DNA of 11,627 nt from Clostridium_AM sp964554365 (GCA_964554365.1 CAZKOJ010000147.1:1-11627); one strand, 5' to 3'. Positions 1-6,252 are shown, counted from the first letter of the stretch. Notes: generated by a model not told the origin, from the sequence alone. Program-made: numbers and translations.

Positions 1-34
1 TTTATATTCCTTTGAACTTTCTTTCAATTTAAAA

Positions 35-1198
35 TCATTCTGTTTCATCATCAGCCACATAGCGCTGTGTTTTTTTTATATAGTTTTCATGAATATAATT
101 AAATCCTTCTTCTTTAACCTTCTTTAAAATTTCTGTTCTTTTCTTTCTAGCCTTTAAAAATCCATCTTGAATACGTGGATTGCCATTTACTGCTTCTTCC
201 AAGCTTCTAGGATAAATCTTGATTTTCCCTTGTTTTTCAATTTCATTTAAAAGGTCTAATCCTCTATTATTGTTTGCAAGAATAACTGAAATACCACCTT
301 CGTCCATTAAATCTTTAGATATTTTCCAAAAGTCACCTATTGTTAAATCACCTGTGCGAGGAGTTGTAGCAAATTTACAGTTATAACAAGCTAGATTTGA
401 ATAAAGATCACATATAAATCCGTGAAAAAAAGGATCTTGCCTTGTAATACATTCATAGATTTCTCCATTATCCATTGGCATTTTTATTTTATAATTTGAC
501 CATCCATTACTTTTATCTCTAAAAGTATATGAATTAACTTTGTTTCCATTTGAAATGCTCTTAATATATTCATCAAATACTATTTTTGAAGGAATGCCAT
601 GACATATAATGTCCACTGTAAATAGATTTTTATTATCTGTAAAGGTTTTTACGGCTGCAACCTGACAAGGTGTTCCAGTAAATAAAACTTTTTTCCCTTC
701 CTCATCAATAATTCTTACAGCTTCGGAATAAATATTGTGTAAATTGCTTTGGATATACTTTGAACTTCTAAGTTTTGATAATTCGGCTTTATTTCTTACT
801 ACAATATGTTCTACGGTTAAATTTTCTCCCCATGTAGCACCAAAAACCACACCACCATTTTCAATAAATTTCTCTGCAATTTCTGTAAAAACCCCTCCTG
901 AAGAACTCTTAAGCCTTATTTCATCATTGGTTGAGTATGATGCATATACTTCAATTTTTTCTTTTGAAAAGTTATCTGTTTTGCTCCATATCACAGCACA
1001 ATTATGTTGGCAAATTCCACAATTTTTACATTTGTTTTCGTCTATCTCTGGAAAATAAAAACCATCATCAGATAACTTTATTTTTATTGCATCAAATTTA
1101 CAAATATTATCACATGCAAAGCAGCCTGTGCATTTTCCTTTGCCTATAATTTTAATTGCTGGAAGGTTTGTATAAATATCCACATCATTCTTAATCAT
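35..1198 (-). CDS. Coenzyme F420 hydrogenase/dehydrogenase beta-subunit family protein with N-terminal 2x[4Fe-4S] ferredoxin domain
   Basis: The 387-aa product starts with a bacterial-type ferredoxin domain. Cluster cysteines are C23/C26/C29/C33 (CTGCFACDNIC) and C57/C60/C63/C67 (CKNCGICQHNC). The FrhB/FdhB N- and C-terminal domains follow, with the typical GTPCQ (C178), ICHGIPS (C199) and TGDLTIGDFW motifs and a further CYNC pair near 271-274. Family members are cytoplasmic iron-sulfur flavoproteins that pass electrons between FAD and another carrier. Most clostridia do not make F420, and homologues there often lie in polysaccharide clusters next to pyruvyl transferases, so the name records the family and not the substrate. 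The ATG is preceded by AAGGAAG at a good distance. The sequence just past the stop, at the window's left edge, contains AAAGGAATATAAA on the minus strand, probably the ribosome-binding site of a next gene in the same operon. The family call is firm; the physiological reaction is unknown. Confidence 0.88.
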   Translation of the reverse strand: MIKNDVDIYTNLPAIKIIGKGKCTGCFACDNICKFDAIKIKLSDDGFYFPEIDENKCKNCGICQHNCAVIWSKTDNFSKEKIEVYASYSTNDEIRLKSSSGGVFTEIAEKFIENGGVVFGATWGENLTVEHIVVRNKAELSKLRSSKYIQSNLHNIYSEAVRIIDEEGKKVLFTGTPCQVAAVKTFTDNKNLFTVDIICHGIPSKIVFDEYIKSISNGNKVNSYTFRDKSNGWSNYKIKMPMDNGEIYECITRQDPFFHGFICDLYSNLACYNCKFATTPRTGDLTIGDFWKISKDLMDEGGISVILANNNRGLDLLNEIEKQGKIKIYPRSLEEAVNGNPRIQDGFLKARKKRTEILKKVKEEGFNYIHENYIKKTQRYVADDETE

Positions 1199-1220
1199 TT
1201 ATTTTACTTCCTTTTTTTTA

Positions 1221-1255
1221 ATATTTACATTATCAATGTGTTATATTTACATTAT
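1221..1255 (-). promoter_or_regulatory. Promoter region of the FrhB-family gene with a 13-bp direct repeat
   Basis: ATATTTACATTAT occurs at 1221-1233 and again, identically, at 1243-1255, a period of 22 bp or about two helical turns. It lies directly upstream of the minus-strand start at 1198. The stretch also contains the short inverted repeat ACATT-ATC-AATGT, and TATAAT-like hexamers on the minus strand. The spacing would suit a dimeric regulator binding one face of the helix, but in such AT-rich DNA this could be chance. No regulator is identified. Confidence 0.3.
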
Positions 1256-1294
1256 ATATTTTTTTAAAAAATTCTATAATATATTGCAAAAAAT

Positions 1295-1331
1295 AATAAT
1301 GATAACATAATATACTTATGCTATCATCATT
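1295..1331 (-). terminator. Hairpin with T-rich tail on the minus strand
   Basis: Arms of 16 nt (1295-1310 and 1316-1331) pair at 14 positions around the 5-nt loop TATAC. On the minus strand the hairpin is followed by a run of A/T including TTATTTTTT, as in an intrinsic terminator. It lies between the TOPRIM gene and the FrhB-family gene. With the hairpin at 1449-1477 it would insulate the two transcription units. Confidence 0.5.
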
Positions 1332-1448
1332 CTTTAATTTAAAAATCCAGTTTCAGCTAACACATCTGGCTTAAAGATGAATTGTTTTAAAATACACTAG
1401 TTTTTAATAAATGTTTAGGTTGTTTAATAAACAAAATTTGTAAAAATA

Positions 1449-1477
1449 GCAGTAGTTGATACTGATTCAACAACTGC
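1449..1477 (-). terminator. Probable intrinsic terminator of the ATPase/TOPRIM unit
   Basis: The arms GCAGTAGTTGA (1449-1459) and TCAACAACTGC (1467-1477) pair except for one A/A mismatch, around a 7-nt loop. On the minus strand the hairpin is followed by TATTTTTAC. It begins 21 bp after the stop codon reached by the repaired TOPRIM frame (1498). That position is about 160 bp beyond the stop of the unrepaired frame, which supports 1498 as the original gene end. Confidence 0.65.
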
Positions 1478-1497
1478 CATAGTTCTTTTACTCTTTC

Positions 1498-2270
1498 CTA
1501 TAAAATAAATTCATTTATAAAATCGTATAATTTTTTTATGTCATTACTTCCAGTAATGGTTGCTTCACTAACCCACTTGTCATCAGATATTGATACTTGA
1601 TTTGCTTTTCCTGGTTTCAAAACATTTGTCATACAACCTATTAAAACCTTTTTTTGCTAGATACTGACCAGTTATTTTTGTATCTAGTCTCAACCTTTTC
1701 AACATATTCATTAGCAGATACTAATAAATCTTTATATTTAACACTCGCACCTTGAAGTAATAAATCCTCTAAGGTACCCTCTCTTTCATTATTAGGGAAC
1801 ATATAAATATCAGCTTTTATATTTACCCCCTTAAACATTCCAGTTTTATTTTCAAAGCAGCTTTCATTAAATGATAAATCTCTACTTTCTTTTATCTCTT
1901 TAATAAAGTGTCTAAATCTCTCTTCCTGTGTATTTTCATCTGCATCGCAAAACGCTAAAATACCCTCTATTTGTTTTAAGTCTTCTCTCGTTAAAGCAGA
2001 AATAGTCAACTCCAGCTCAGATATTAGTTTTGAATCTCTTACAGCTGATTTTATAGCTACAGACACATTTTCATTTTGATAAAAACTTGGAATTGGACTT
2101 ACTCTATCTAATTTATTCTCACTAAATGGATATTTATTAGGTATAAGTTGTTTCCATAAATTAGAAATGTCATTAAGTGATCTGACTTCTTTTACATTTA
2201 AAAGTTTTAAAACTCTTCCAATTATAGCCACATCATGTGAACCTTCAACAATAAAATAATAATGTTTCAT
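1498..2270 (-). pseudogene. TOPRIM-domain (DUF3226/OLD-like) protein, C-terminus frameshifted at an A7 run
   Basis: The uninterrupted frame encodes 209 aa and stops at 1641. N-terminal FIVEGSHD (E9, D13) and internal ILAFCDADEN (D109, D111) are the glutamate and DxD motifs of a TOPRIM fold, which binds divalent metal in OLD-family nucleases and relatives. REGTLEDLLL near 163-172 fits DUF3226-type proteins. The frame fails at seven consecutive A (plus strand T at 1649-1655). In the -1 frame, coding continues directly as KKVLIGCMTNVLKPG... and ends in KKLYDFINEFIL at a TAG at 1498-1500. One extra A would give a continuous 257-aa protein. The gene follows the AAA ATPase by 58 bp in the same direction, so the two probably form a unit. 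Possible explanations are a natural mutation, phase variation or -1 slippage, or a sequencing error in the homopolymer. The domain call is good; nuclease activity is inferred from the family. Confidence 0.78.
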
Positions 2271-2328
2271 ACTATCTCACATCCAATCCCATATTGTACC
2301 TAATATTATACAATTTTTATCCTGAGGT

Positions 2329-3349
2329 TCAATTTACGTAGATACCACTGTTATCATCTTCTAATCTATAACAAACAATGTCATTTAGATGGTTTCTTGA
2401 ACTTTCAAGTATTGCATCAATAGCCTCAATACTATGAGTAGTAATAAAAACTTGAGTATTATATTTTTTACAAGCATTCACAAACCATTGAAAAAAATCT
2501 TTTAATGCACTTGTATGAATTGCGGTCTCTATTTCATCAATAAGCAATACTCCGTCTTTTAAACTTAGTATTGAACATGCTATTAACATTACTTTTTTAA
2601 TTCCATCTCCAAACACTGAAAGTGGAATTAGTCCTAATTTATTATGCTGCAAATATGGAACAGTTCTTCTTTCTTCACCAAGTAACTCTAATCCAATTAT
2701 ATTTTTATCAAAGGCATTTGACATTTCAATGATATCATTTTTGCCACCATTTTTTACTGCATCGCTGATAACTCTAACTAGTTTATTATGAGCATAGTGA
2801 TCTACAGATGATAAGTAATCAGTTTTTATCAATCTCAAACTTTCATCATTACTAATCTTAAAACTCTTGTCATTTTCATCAAATTTAAAATTAGATACTG
2901 TCTCACTATTTGATTTATTAAAATGAAATTTACCTTTAAAAGATTTCATTTCACCATTACTATCACCTAAATCAAATTGAGCTCTGCTAATTTTTTCACC
3001 ATCATACATTTCTGTCAGAATTTTTTCTTCATAGCCTTCAATTTCTAAATTTATTGTTTCATCATTTATTAGTGCTTCTAAGAAAATTACTTTCTTTTTG
3101 TACTTTTTATTAAACATATTTATGAATGATTCATAAGGAGTTAACATTCCAAAAGTAGTAAGGGAATATTGAGTTTCCCTTTTCCTAGCAACTTTCACAA
3201 AATTTCCAGGTTCTTTAGGATATTCCAGAAGCTGAATTGCTTCCAGTATTGATGTTTTACCTGAGTTATTATCACCAACTAATATATTAATCTGCTCTGT
3301 ATTAGTAGGTTCAATTCCATTTAAGCCTCTAAAATTAACATTTATTCAT
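2329..3349 (-). pseudogene. AAA/ABC-type ATPase (AAA_15/AAA_21-like), probable defence ATPase, 5' end disrupted
   Basis: The frame is open from a TGA at 3346-3348 down to the stop at 2329. Its first usable start (GTG, 3196-3198) would give 289 aa without a P-loop. The upstream 49 codons are clearly coding: VNFRGLNG, then ILVGDNNSGKTSILEA with Walker A GDNNSGKT. An ATG at 3347-3349 is one base out of frame. Dropping one A there gives MINVNFRGL... and a 339-aa protein. In that numbering the protein has Walker A at 25-32, a signature-like LSVFGDG near 243-249, Walker B VLLIDEIE (D271, E272) and an H-loop TTHS (H305). This is the compact SMC/RecF-like layout of OLD, PARIS AriA and similar ATPases. 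No strong ribosome-binding site precedes the ATG. A TOPRIM gene follows, suggesting an effector partner. Whether it is truly dead or a one-base sequence error cannot be told from this window. Confidence 0.75.
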
Positions 3350-3404
3350 TACTTACAACACATCATATTTAAGGTTAGTTTATATTTTTCTTATTTTATG
3401 TCTT

Positions 3405-3438
3405 AAAAGCCATAGGGTATCAATGCCTTATGGCTTTT
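3405..3438. terminator. Bidirectional-looking intrinsic terminator
   Basis: The 13-nt arms AAAAGCCATAGGG (3405-3417) and CCTTATGGCTTTT (3426-3438) pair fully, with one G-T wobble, around an 8-nt loop. T runs flank the stem on both strands. It probably ends minus-strand transcription from the secreted-protein gene before the ATPase promoter, although it lies about 290 bp from that gene's stop. Confidence 0.6.
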
Positions 3439-3598
3439 TGTATCAGTTCTTATTGTACTAATTAATTACATTTACTTTTCAGTACATGACACAAAGGCTG
3501 GTACTACCCCTTTTAATTATTTTTAAAATAGAATTTCACTTAAATATAGGAGAAATAAGTATAACCCAATATATAGTTATTTAAATACAATGGTTTTA

Positions 3599-3642
3599 GG
3601 AGCTGTTTGTAACGATTTTAAAAACGTTATTAAAACAGCTCC
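3599..3642. repeat. Long imperfect palindrome, 10+5 bp arms
   Basis: GGAGCTGTTT (3599-3608) pairs perfectly with AAACAGCTCC (3633-3642). Inside it TAACG (3610-3614) pairs with CGTTA (3625-3629). Neither strand has a T tract after the stem, so it does not look like a standard intrinsic terminator. It could be a remnant of a mobile element end or a small structured repeat. It lies about 90 bp downstream of the secreted-protein gene's stop. Confidence 0.4.
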
Positions 3643-3729
3643 ATCATCAGTTGGTCTTGCTGAGAAAACTTAGAATTGAATATTAATATGTTAAATTAGT
3701 GTAAAGTAAGTTGTGTAAAATTCATAATT

Positions 3730-4479
3730 TTATCTTGGTACACGTACTAAAACATAAGCACTGTTACGCCCGTAGTTAGCAGCAAGTACTAAGAGATCCT
3801 CGGAATCACTAACAACATTTTGCCATGAACTGTTACATAAAGCTGTTGTAATATGTTCTGCTCTGTCACTATCGGAACATATTCCACTTTGTAATAAAAA
3901 TTGATATATATCAACATGTCCTCCAGTACGTAATAATTCATTTTTTATAGTTCTAACATCAGAAGCAGGTATACGCACATAGTCAGAGTATGAATTCACA
4001 CTAGAACTCCAATCTGATAGTGTGAATAATTCAGGGTATTTTTGTGATTGCAAAACTGCTACTTCTCCACGCTTCTCTATTTCAAAAGGATCAGCAGTAC
4101 CGTTTTGGTTCCTTGAAGCATTTATTACAGAATACACGCTAGATGCAATCTTATCTACAGTAGATCTAGGAATATTATTTTGAATTAAAATATCTTTAAC
4201 TCCACTAACAGTTGGAGAAGGTGTTTTAAGAAAATACCTATTTAATGCATTGCCTGTATTATCGTTAAGTACACAAATAATTGAGTATTTATCCTTAGCG
4301 GTTATTACTTTTGCAAAAGAGTTATTGAGATTTTTATAAGCATTTGCAGGTGCAACTTGTACATTTGCAAGTGCAACTTGTACATTTGCAGGTGCAGCTT
4401 GTACACTTGCAAGTGATAGAGTAGAAGCTAATAAACCTCCACATAGTATTGATGATAAAAATTTAGTTTTTTTGTTCAT
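3730..4479 (-). CDS. Secreted protein of unknown function with Ala/Val-rich tandem repeats after the signal peptide
   Basis: The 249-aa product begins with a clear Sec signal peptide: the basic MNKKTK, a hydrophobic core near 7-24, and likely cleavage after SVQA at 28. Residues 26-46 form three 7-residue repeats (VQAAPAN, VQVALAN, VQVAPAN) encoded by 21-bp tandem repeats. The remaining 200 residues are soluble-looking. They have few cysteines (C69, C201, C215) and no further membrane segment or cell-wall anchor, so the protein should be exported and released or loosely associated. I do not recognise the mature domain and no catalytic motif is evident. The ATG at 4477-4479 has a strong AAGGGAG ribosome-binding site 8 bases upstream. 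A TATAAT-like hexamer lies on the minus strand at 4520-4525. The gene appears to be transcribed alone. Confidence 0.72.
   Translation of the reverse strand: MNKKTKFLSSILCGGLLASTLSLASVQAAPANVQVALANVQVAPANAYKNLNNSFAKVITAKDKYSIICVLNDNTGNALNRYFLKTPSPTVSGVKDILIQNNIPRSTVDKIASSVYSVINASRNQNGTADPFEIEKRGEVAVLQSQKYPELFTLSDWSSSVNSYSDYVRIPASDVRTIKNELLRTGGHVDIYQFLLQSGICSDSDRAEHITTALCNSSWQNVVSDSEDLLVLAANYGRNSAYVLVRVPR
4342..4404 (-). repeat. Three 21-bp tandem repeats spanning the signal-peptidase region
   Basis: Three 21-bp units at 4342-4362, 4363-4383 and 4384-4404 differ at only one or two positions. All keep the core TTGCA-GTGCA-CTTGTAC. A partial fourth copy (ACTTGCAAG) follows. The unit length is a multiple of three, so copy-number change would keep the frame and alter only the linker after the signal peptide. 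Confidence 0.85.
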
Positions 4480-4519
4480 GATATTGTCTCCCTTCTTGTA
4501 AAAAAATATGTAATAAAAT

Positions 4520-4525
4520 ATTATA
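4520..4525 (-). promoter_or_regulatory. Candidate -10 box for the secreted-protein gene
   Basis: On the minus strand this reads TATAAT, about 40 bp before the start codon. No well-spaced consensus -35 accompanies it: TTGTGA is present but only 11 bp upstream. This is therefore a weak call in AT-rich DNA. Confidence 0.3.
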
Positions 4526-5031
4526 ATACAATTATGTCACAAATATCTAATAATGTAAAATTATAGATAAGTTGTTTAAGAACAAATATACTGCATTAAA
4601 TTCAATATCCTTATATTTATGACATAGTTACATGGATTTAGTAACTATTCAGGTACCCTAAAAAATATATATCAAAAAACACCTTACTTTCAAATTTTTA
4701 TGTACTTGACAGCAAGGTGTTAATATTAAATTTAGGTACACTAAAAAGAGGGGTTATACCTCTTTAAGCGGAGCTTCTATGTCAAAGTTGGATCAAATGG
4801 ATTTACTGTAAATGTTGACTTTATGCAATCTAAAGTATTTTTTCCTTTTGTTCATCAACTTAAAGGCATTACTGCCTTTTTTATTTTGAATGATTATGAT
4901 AATGAGCATATTTAATTTACTTTGTCCCTGGTGACACTCTTTAGAGTATAAAAATTAAGATTAGCGTATAATTTCCGTGTTTTGCTGCCTGCACCCTTTT
5001 TAGAGGTAATAATAAAGATCCTCTAATCTAT
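4526..5031. other. Non-coding region with small hairpins and decayed sequence
   Basis: No intact gene is visible. Several inverted repeats are present: AACACCTT (4678-4685) with AAGGTGTT (4714-4721), enclosed by GGTACCCTAAA/TTTAGGTAC-like ends; AAAGAGG (4745-4751) with CCTCTTT (4759-4765); and a terminator at 4862-4886. The plus-strand terminator has no plus-strand gene before it, which suggests a deleted gene. On the minus strand, 4912-5025 is open in the same frame as the remnant ending at 5032, beyond two TAG codons. It may be a decayed continuation. Confidence 0.5.
4862..4886 (+). terminator. Orphan intrinsic terminator
   Basis: AAAGGCA (4862-4868) and TGCCTTT (4873-4879) form a 7-bp stem with a TTAC tetraloop. 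TTTTATTTT follows directly on the plus strand. No intact plus-strand gene precedes it, so it probably survives from a lost transcription unit. Confidence 0.6.
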
Positions 5032-5367
5032 CTAGGACATACCTTCTATTTCTTCTTTAGAGAGGCCATCGTAACAATTTTCTGACTCAATTTGATTTAT
5101 AAATTCAGCCTCAGCCATTTCCCATTGCTTATCAAAATAATCCTTTTGCTCTTCCGGTGTCAATGAATTTAAATATGACTCTAACCTTTTCTGTTCGGCT
5201 TCATAGTCGCGAACAGCTCTCTGATTTTCTGCTGTTGCTTTTTCGTATTCACTTTTAAGAGCTGCAACATAAGAATTATATTCACTTTCACCATAATAGC
5301 TTTTCCAATTTTTATTTTTTGAACTAATTCTGCCTCTTTTTCCTAGTTCAACTTTGAATATATTATT
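5032..5367 (-). pseudogene. 3' remnant of an unknown, highly charged, probably coiled-coil protein gene
   Basis: This is a 111-codon open frame ending at TAG 5032-5034, with no ATG, GTG or TTG near its 5' end; the frame begins right after a TAA at 5368-5370. The residues look genuinely coding: VELGKRGRIS, then a Lys/Glu-rich stretch with AALKSEYEKA, AEQKRLESYL and LTPEEQKDYF, then SKEEIEGMS. The composition and spacing suggest a long amphipathic helix or coiled coil. The break lies about 30 bp from the terminator at 5402-5432, as if a deletion had joined the gene's 3' end to unrelated DNA. Function is not recognised; a phage or plasmid protein is possible. Confidence 0.5.
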
Positions 5368-5401
5368 TTATAGATTGGATTGCGTAAACAACTATAACAA
5401 T

Positions 5402-5432
5402 AAAAAAGCTCCTTTTTTATTGGAGCTTTTTT
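5402..5432. terminator. Strong bidirectional intrinsic terminator
   Basis: AAAAAAGCTCC (5402-5412) and GGAGCTTTTTT (5422-5432) form a perfect 11-bp stem around a 9-nt loop, with T runs on both strands. On the minus strand it lies about 90 bp after the stop of the 118-aa gene at 5520 and probably terminates it. Confidence 0.75.
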
Positions 5433-5519
5433 ATGAGGGGGTATATAAAAGAGTTCTACTATTTTCAAAGGGGGTTTATCTATATTATGGACAAGCAATA
5501 TAAGTTCTATACAGTTGCA

Positions 5520-5876
5520 CTAAAAACTTCCCCCATTTTTTATATGAGAATACAAAAGATTGATAGCTTTATCTAGTATTGTATTTAAATGTACATTAAT
5601 ATCAGGATGCAGCAGTTTAAGTTCTAGTAGATTTTTCAATGTAGATTCCCTGAGTTGGTAGCTTCTCTTTATATTAAAGCTCTCTCCATTAATTTGTGGG
5701 GTAGCTCCATAAGTTTTTTCATTTTCTTTATTATTTATAATTTCAGTTTTTTCATTATCTATAAAATCCTTAGAAAAAGAAAAGGATTTTTCTATATTTT
5801 TAATAGGAAGGCCTTCAGAAAAACAATCAAAGTCATCTTCATTATTTGTTATATTTTCAACTTCATTATGTATCAT
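5520..5876 (-). CDS. Small protein with C-terminal ribbon-helix-helix-like region
   Basis: The 118-aa product has two parts. Residues 1-65 are acidic and Asn/Glu-rich, probably disordered. Residues about 67-113 (IKRSYQLRESTLKNL, then a Leu-rich helix to INLLYSHI) show the strand-helix-helix pattern of ribbon-helix-helix DNA-binding proteins. The 71-aa protein at 7196 has the same layout (KRSFMLSDNATQQL). A strong AAGGAG lies 7-8 bases before the ATG. The gene diverges from the small gene at 6007 across a spacer holding two palindromes, which are natural candidate operators or partition sites for it. Such proteins often act as plasmid copy-number or partition regulators. The fold assignment is by eye; the role is inferred from context. 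Confidence 0.6.
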   Translation of the reverse strand: MIHNEVENITNNEDDFDCFSEGLPIKNIEKSFSFSKDFIDNEKTEIINNKENEKTYGATPQINGESFNIKRSYQLRESTLKNLLELKLLHPDINVHLNTILDKAINLLYSHIKNGGSF

Positions 5877-5894
5877 AAGATTACTCCTTTTTTA

Positions 5895-5926
5895 AAATTC
5901 TTAACTCCTTAGGAAGTTAAGAATTT
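5895..5926. promoter_or_regulatory. Palindrome 1 in divergent intergenic region
   Basis: AAATTCTTAACT (5895-5906) and AGTTAAGAATTT (5915-5926) are perfect 12-bp inverted arms around CCTTAGGA, which itself contains CCTTAGG. The palindrome sits 19 bp upstream of the start of the minus-strand gene at 5876, where an operator would overlap its promoter or leader. Confidence 0.55.
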
Positions 5927-5929
5927 AAG

Positions 5930-5976
5930 AATCTATAAGTTATATATGCTGATGCTGCATATATAACTTATAGATT
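5930..5976. promoter_or_regulatory. Palindrome 2, perfect 20-bp inverted repeat with 7-nt loop
   Basis: The left arm 5930-5949 (starting AATCTATAAGTT) and the right arm 5957-5976 (ending AACTTATAGATT) are perfectly complementary over 20 bp, separated by TGATGCT. It lies 3 bp from palindrome 1 and 30 bp before the plus-strand start at 6007. There is no T tract after either arm, so an operator, a partition site or an origin-type cruciform is more likely than a terminator. Confidence 0.6.
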
Positions 5977-6006
5977 AAACAATAAAATAAATGGAGGACT
6001 TTATAT

Positions 6007-6252
6007 ATGAGGATTGATGCAAATATAGTTAAGAAAAATAATAATGGGGAAGAGTTTTATGATAAGTTTGCTATAGCTCAAGTCATAGGACATATTGTAA
6101 TAGGTGCTGAAGCTTCCTGCTCTATGATTGAAAGTGGTATAAAATCAAGTTGTAGTGGATGTGATTTTGAAAGCATATGTAAAAAGTCAGTTGATACAAT
6201 AAATGAAATGAAAGCAGCTGCTACATTTGTACATGAAGAATTTAAATTTTAA
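6007..6252 (+). CDS. Small cysteine-containing protein of unknown function
   Basis: The 81-aa product has four cysteines, three of them in a tight C-x2-C-x5-C arrangement (CSGCDFESIC) plus C39 in EASCSMIESG. That could bind a metal or iron-sulfur cluster, though this is not shown by the sequence alone. The rest is mostly helical in character, with no signal peptide or membrane segment. The start is secure: GGAGGA lies 8-9 bases before the ATG. A good terminator follows immediately (6261-6294), so the gene is monocistronic. It diverges from the RHH-like gene and stands just before the parA remnant, which suggests plasmid origin. I do not recognise the family. Confidence 0.7.
   Translation: MRIDANIVKKNNNGEEFYDKFAIAQVIGHIVIGAEASCSMIESGIKSSCSGCDFESICKKSVDTINEMKAAATFVHEEFKF

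Larger units (their letters stand above)
3350..3729. other. Non-coding stretch between the ATPase and secreted-protein genes
   Basis: I see no gene in this stretch. It is AT-rich and holds two hairpins listed separately: a likely terminator at 3405-3438 and a long imperfect palindrome at 3599-3642. The promoter and 5' leader of the ATPase/TOPRIM unit should lie in its left part, but no convincing -35/-10 pair or ribosome-binding site stands out. Confidence 0.6.

Noticed and set aside
735..1149. Two plus-strand open frames of 107 and 72 codons
   Set aside because: They lie wholly opposite the FrhB-family gene, have no ribosome-binding site, and encode no recognisable domain; they are antisense shadows.
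1645..1660. Programmed -1 frameshift in the TOPRIM gene as the main interpretation
   Set aside because: AAAAAAG is present, but in the zero frame the codons are AAA AAA AGG rather than the ideal A-AAA-AAG phase, and no stimulatory stem or internal SD is obvious. A simple indel explains it better; kept only as an alternative.
3196..3198. GTG as true start of the ATPase
   Set aside because: It would delete the Walker A motif that is clearly encoded in frame just upstream.
5487..5576. Plus-strand 29-codon frame beginning MDKQYKFY, preceded by AAAGGGGG
   Set aside because: The ribosome-binding site is too far from the ATG, and most of the frame overlaps the 3' end of the opposite RHH-like gene.
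5655..5912. Plus-strand 85-codon hydrophobic frame
   Set aside because: It is antisense to the RHH-like gene, and its Phe/Ile-rich character arises from reading AT-rich Lys/Asn codons backwards.
5895..5976. CRISPR-like or tandem repeat array
   Set aside because: The two palindromes differ in sequence and there are no regularly spaced repeats.
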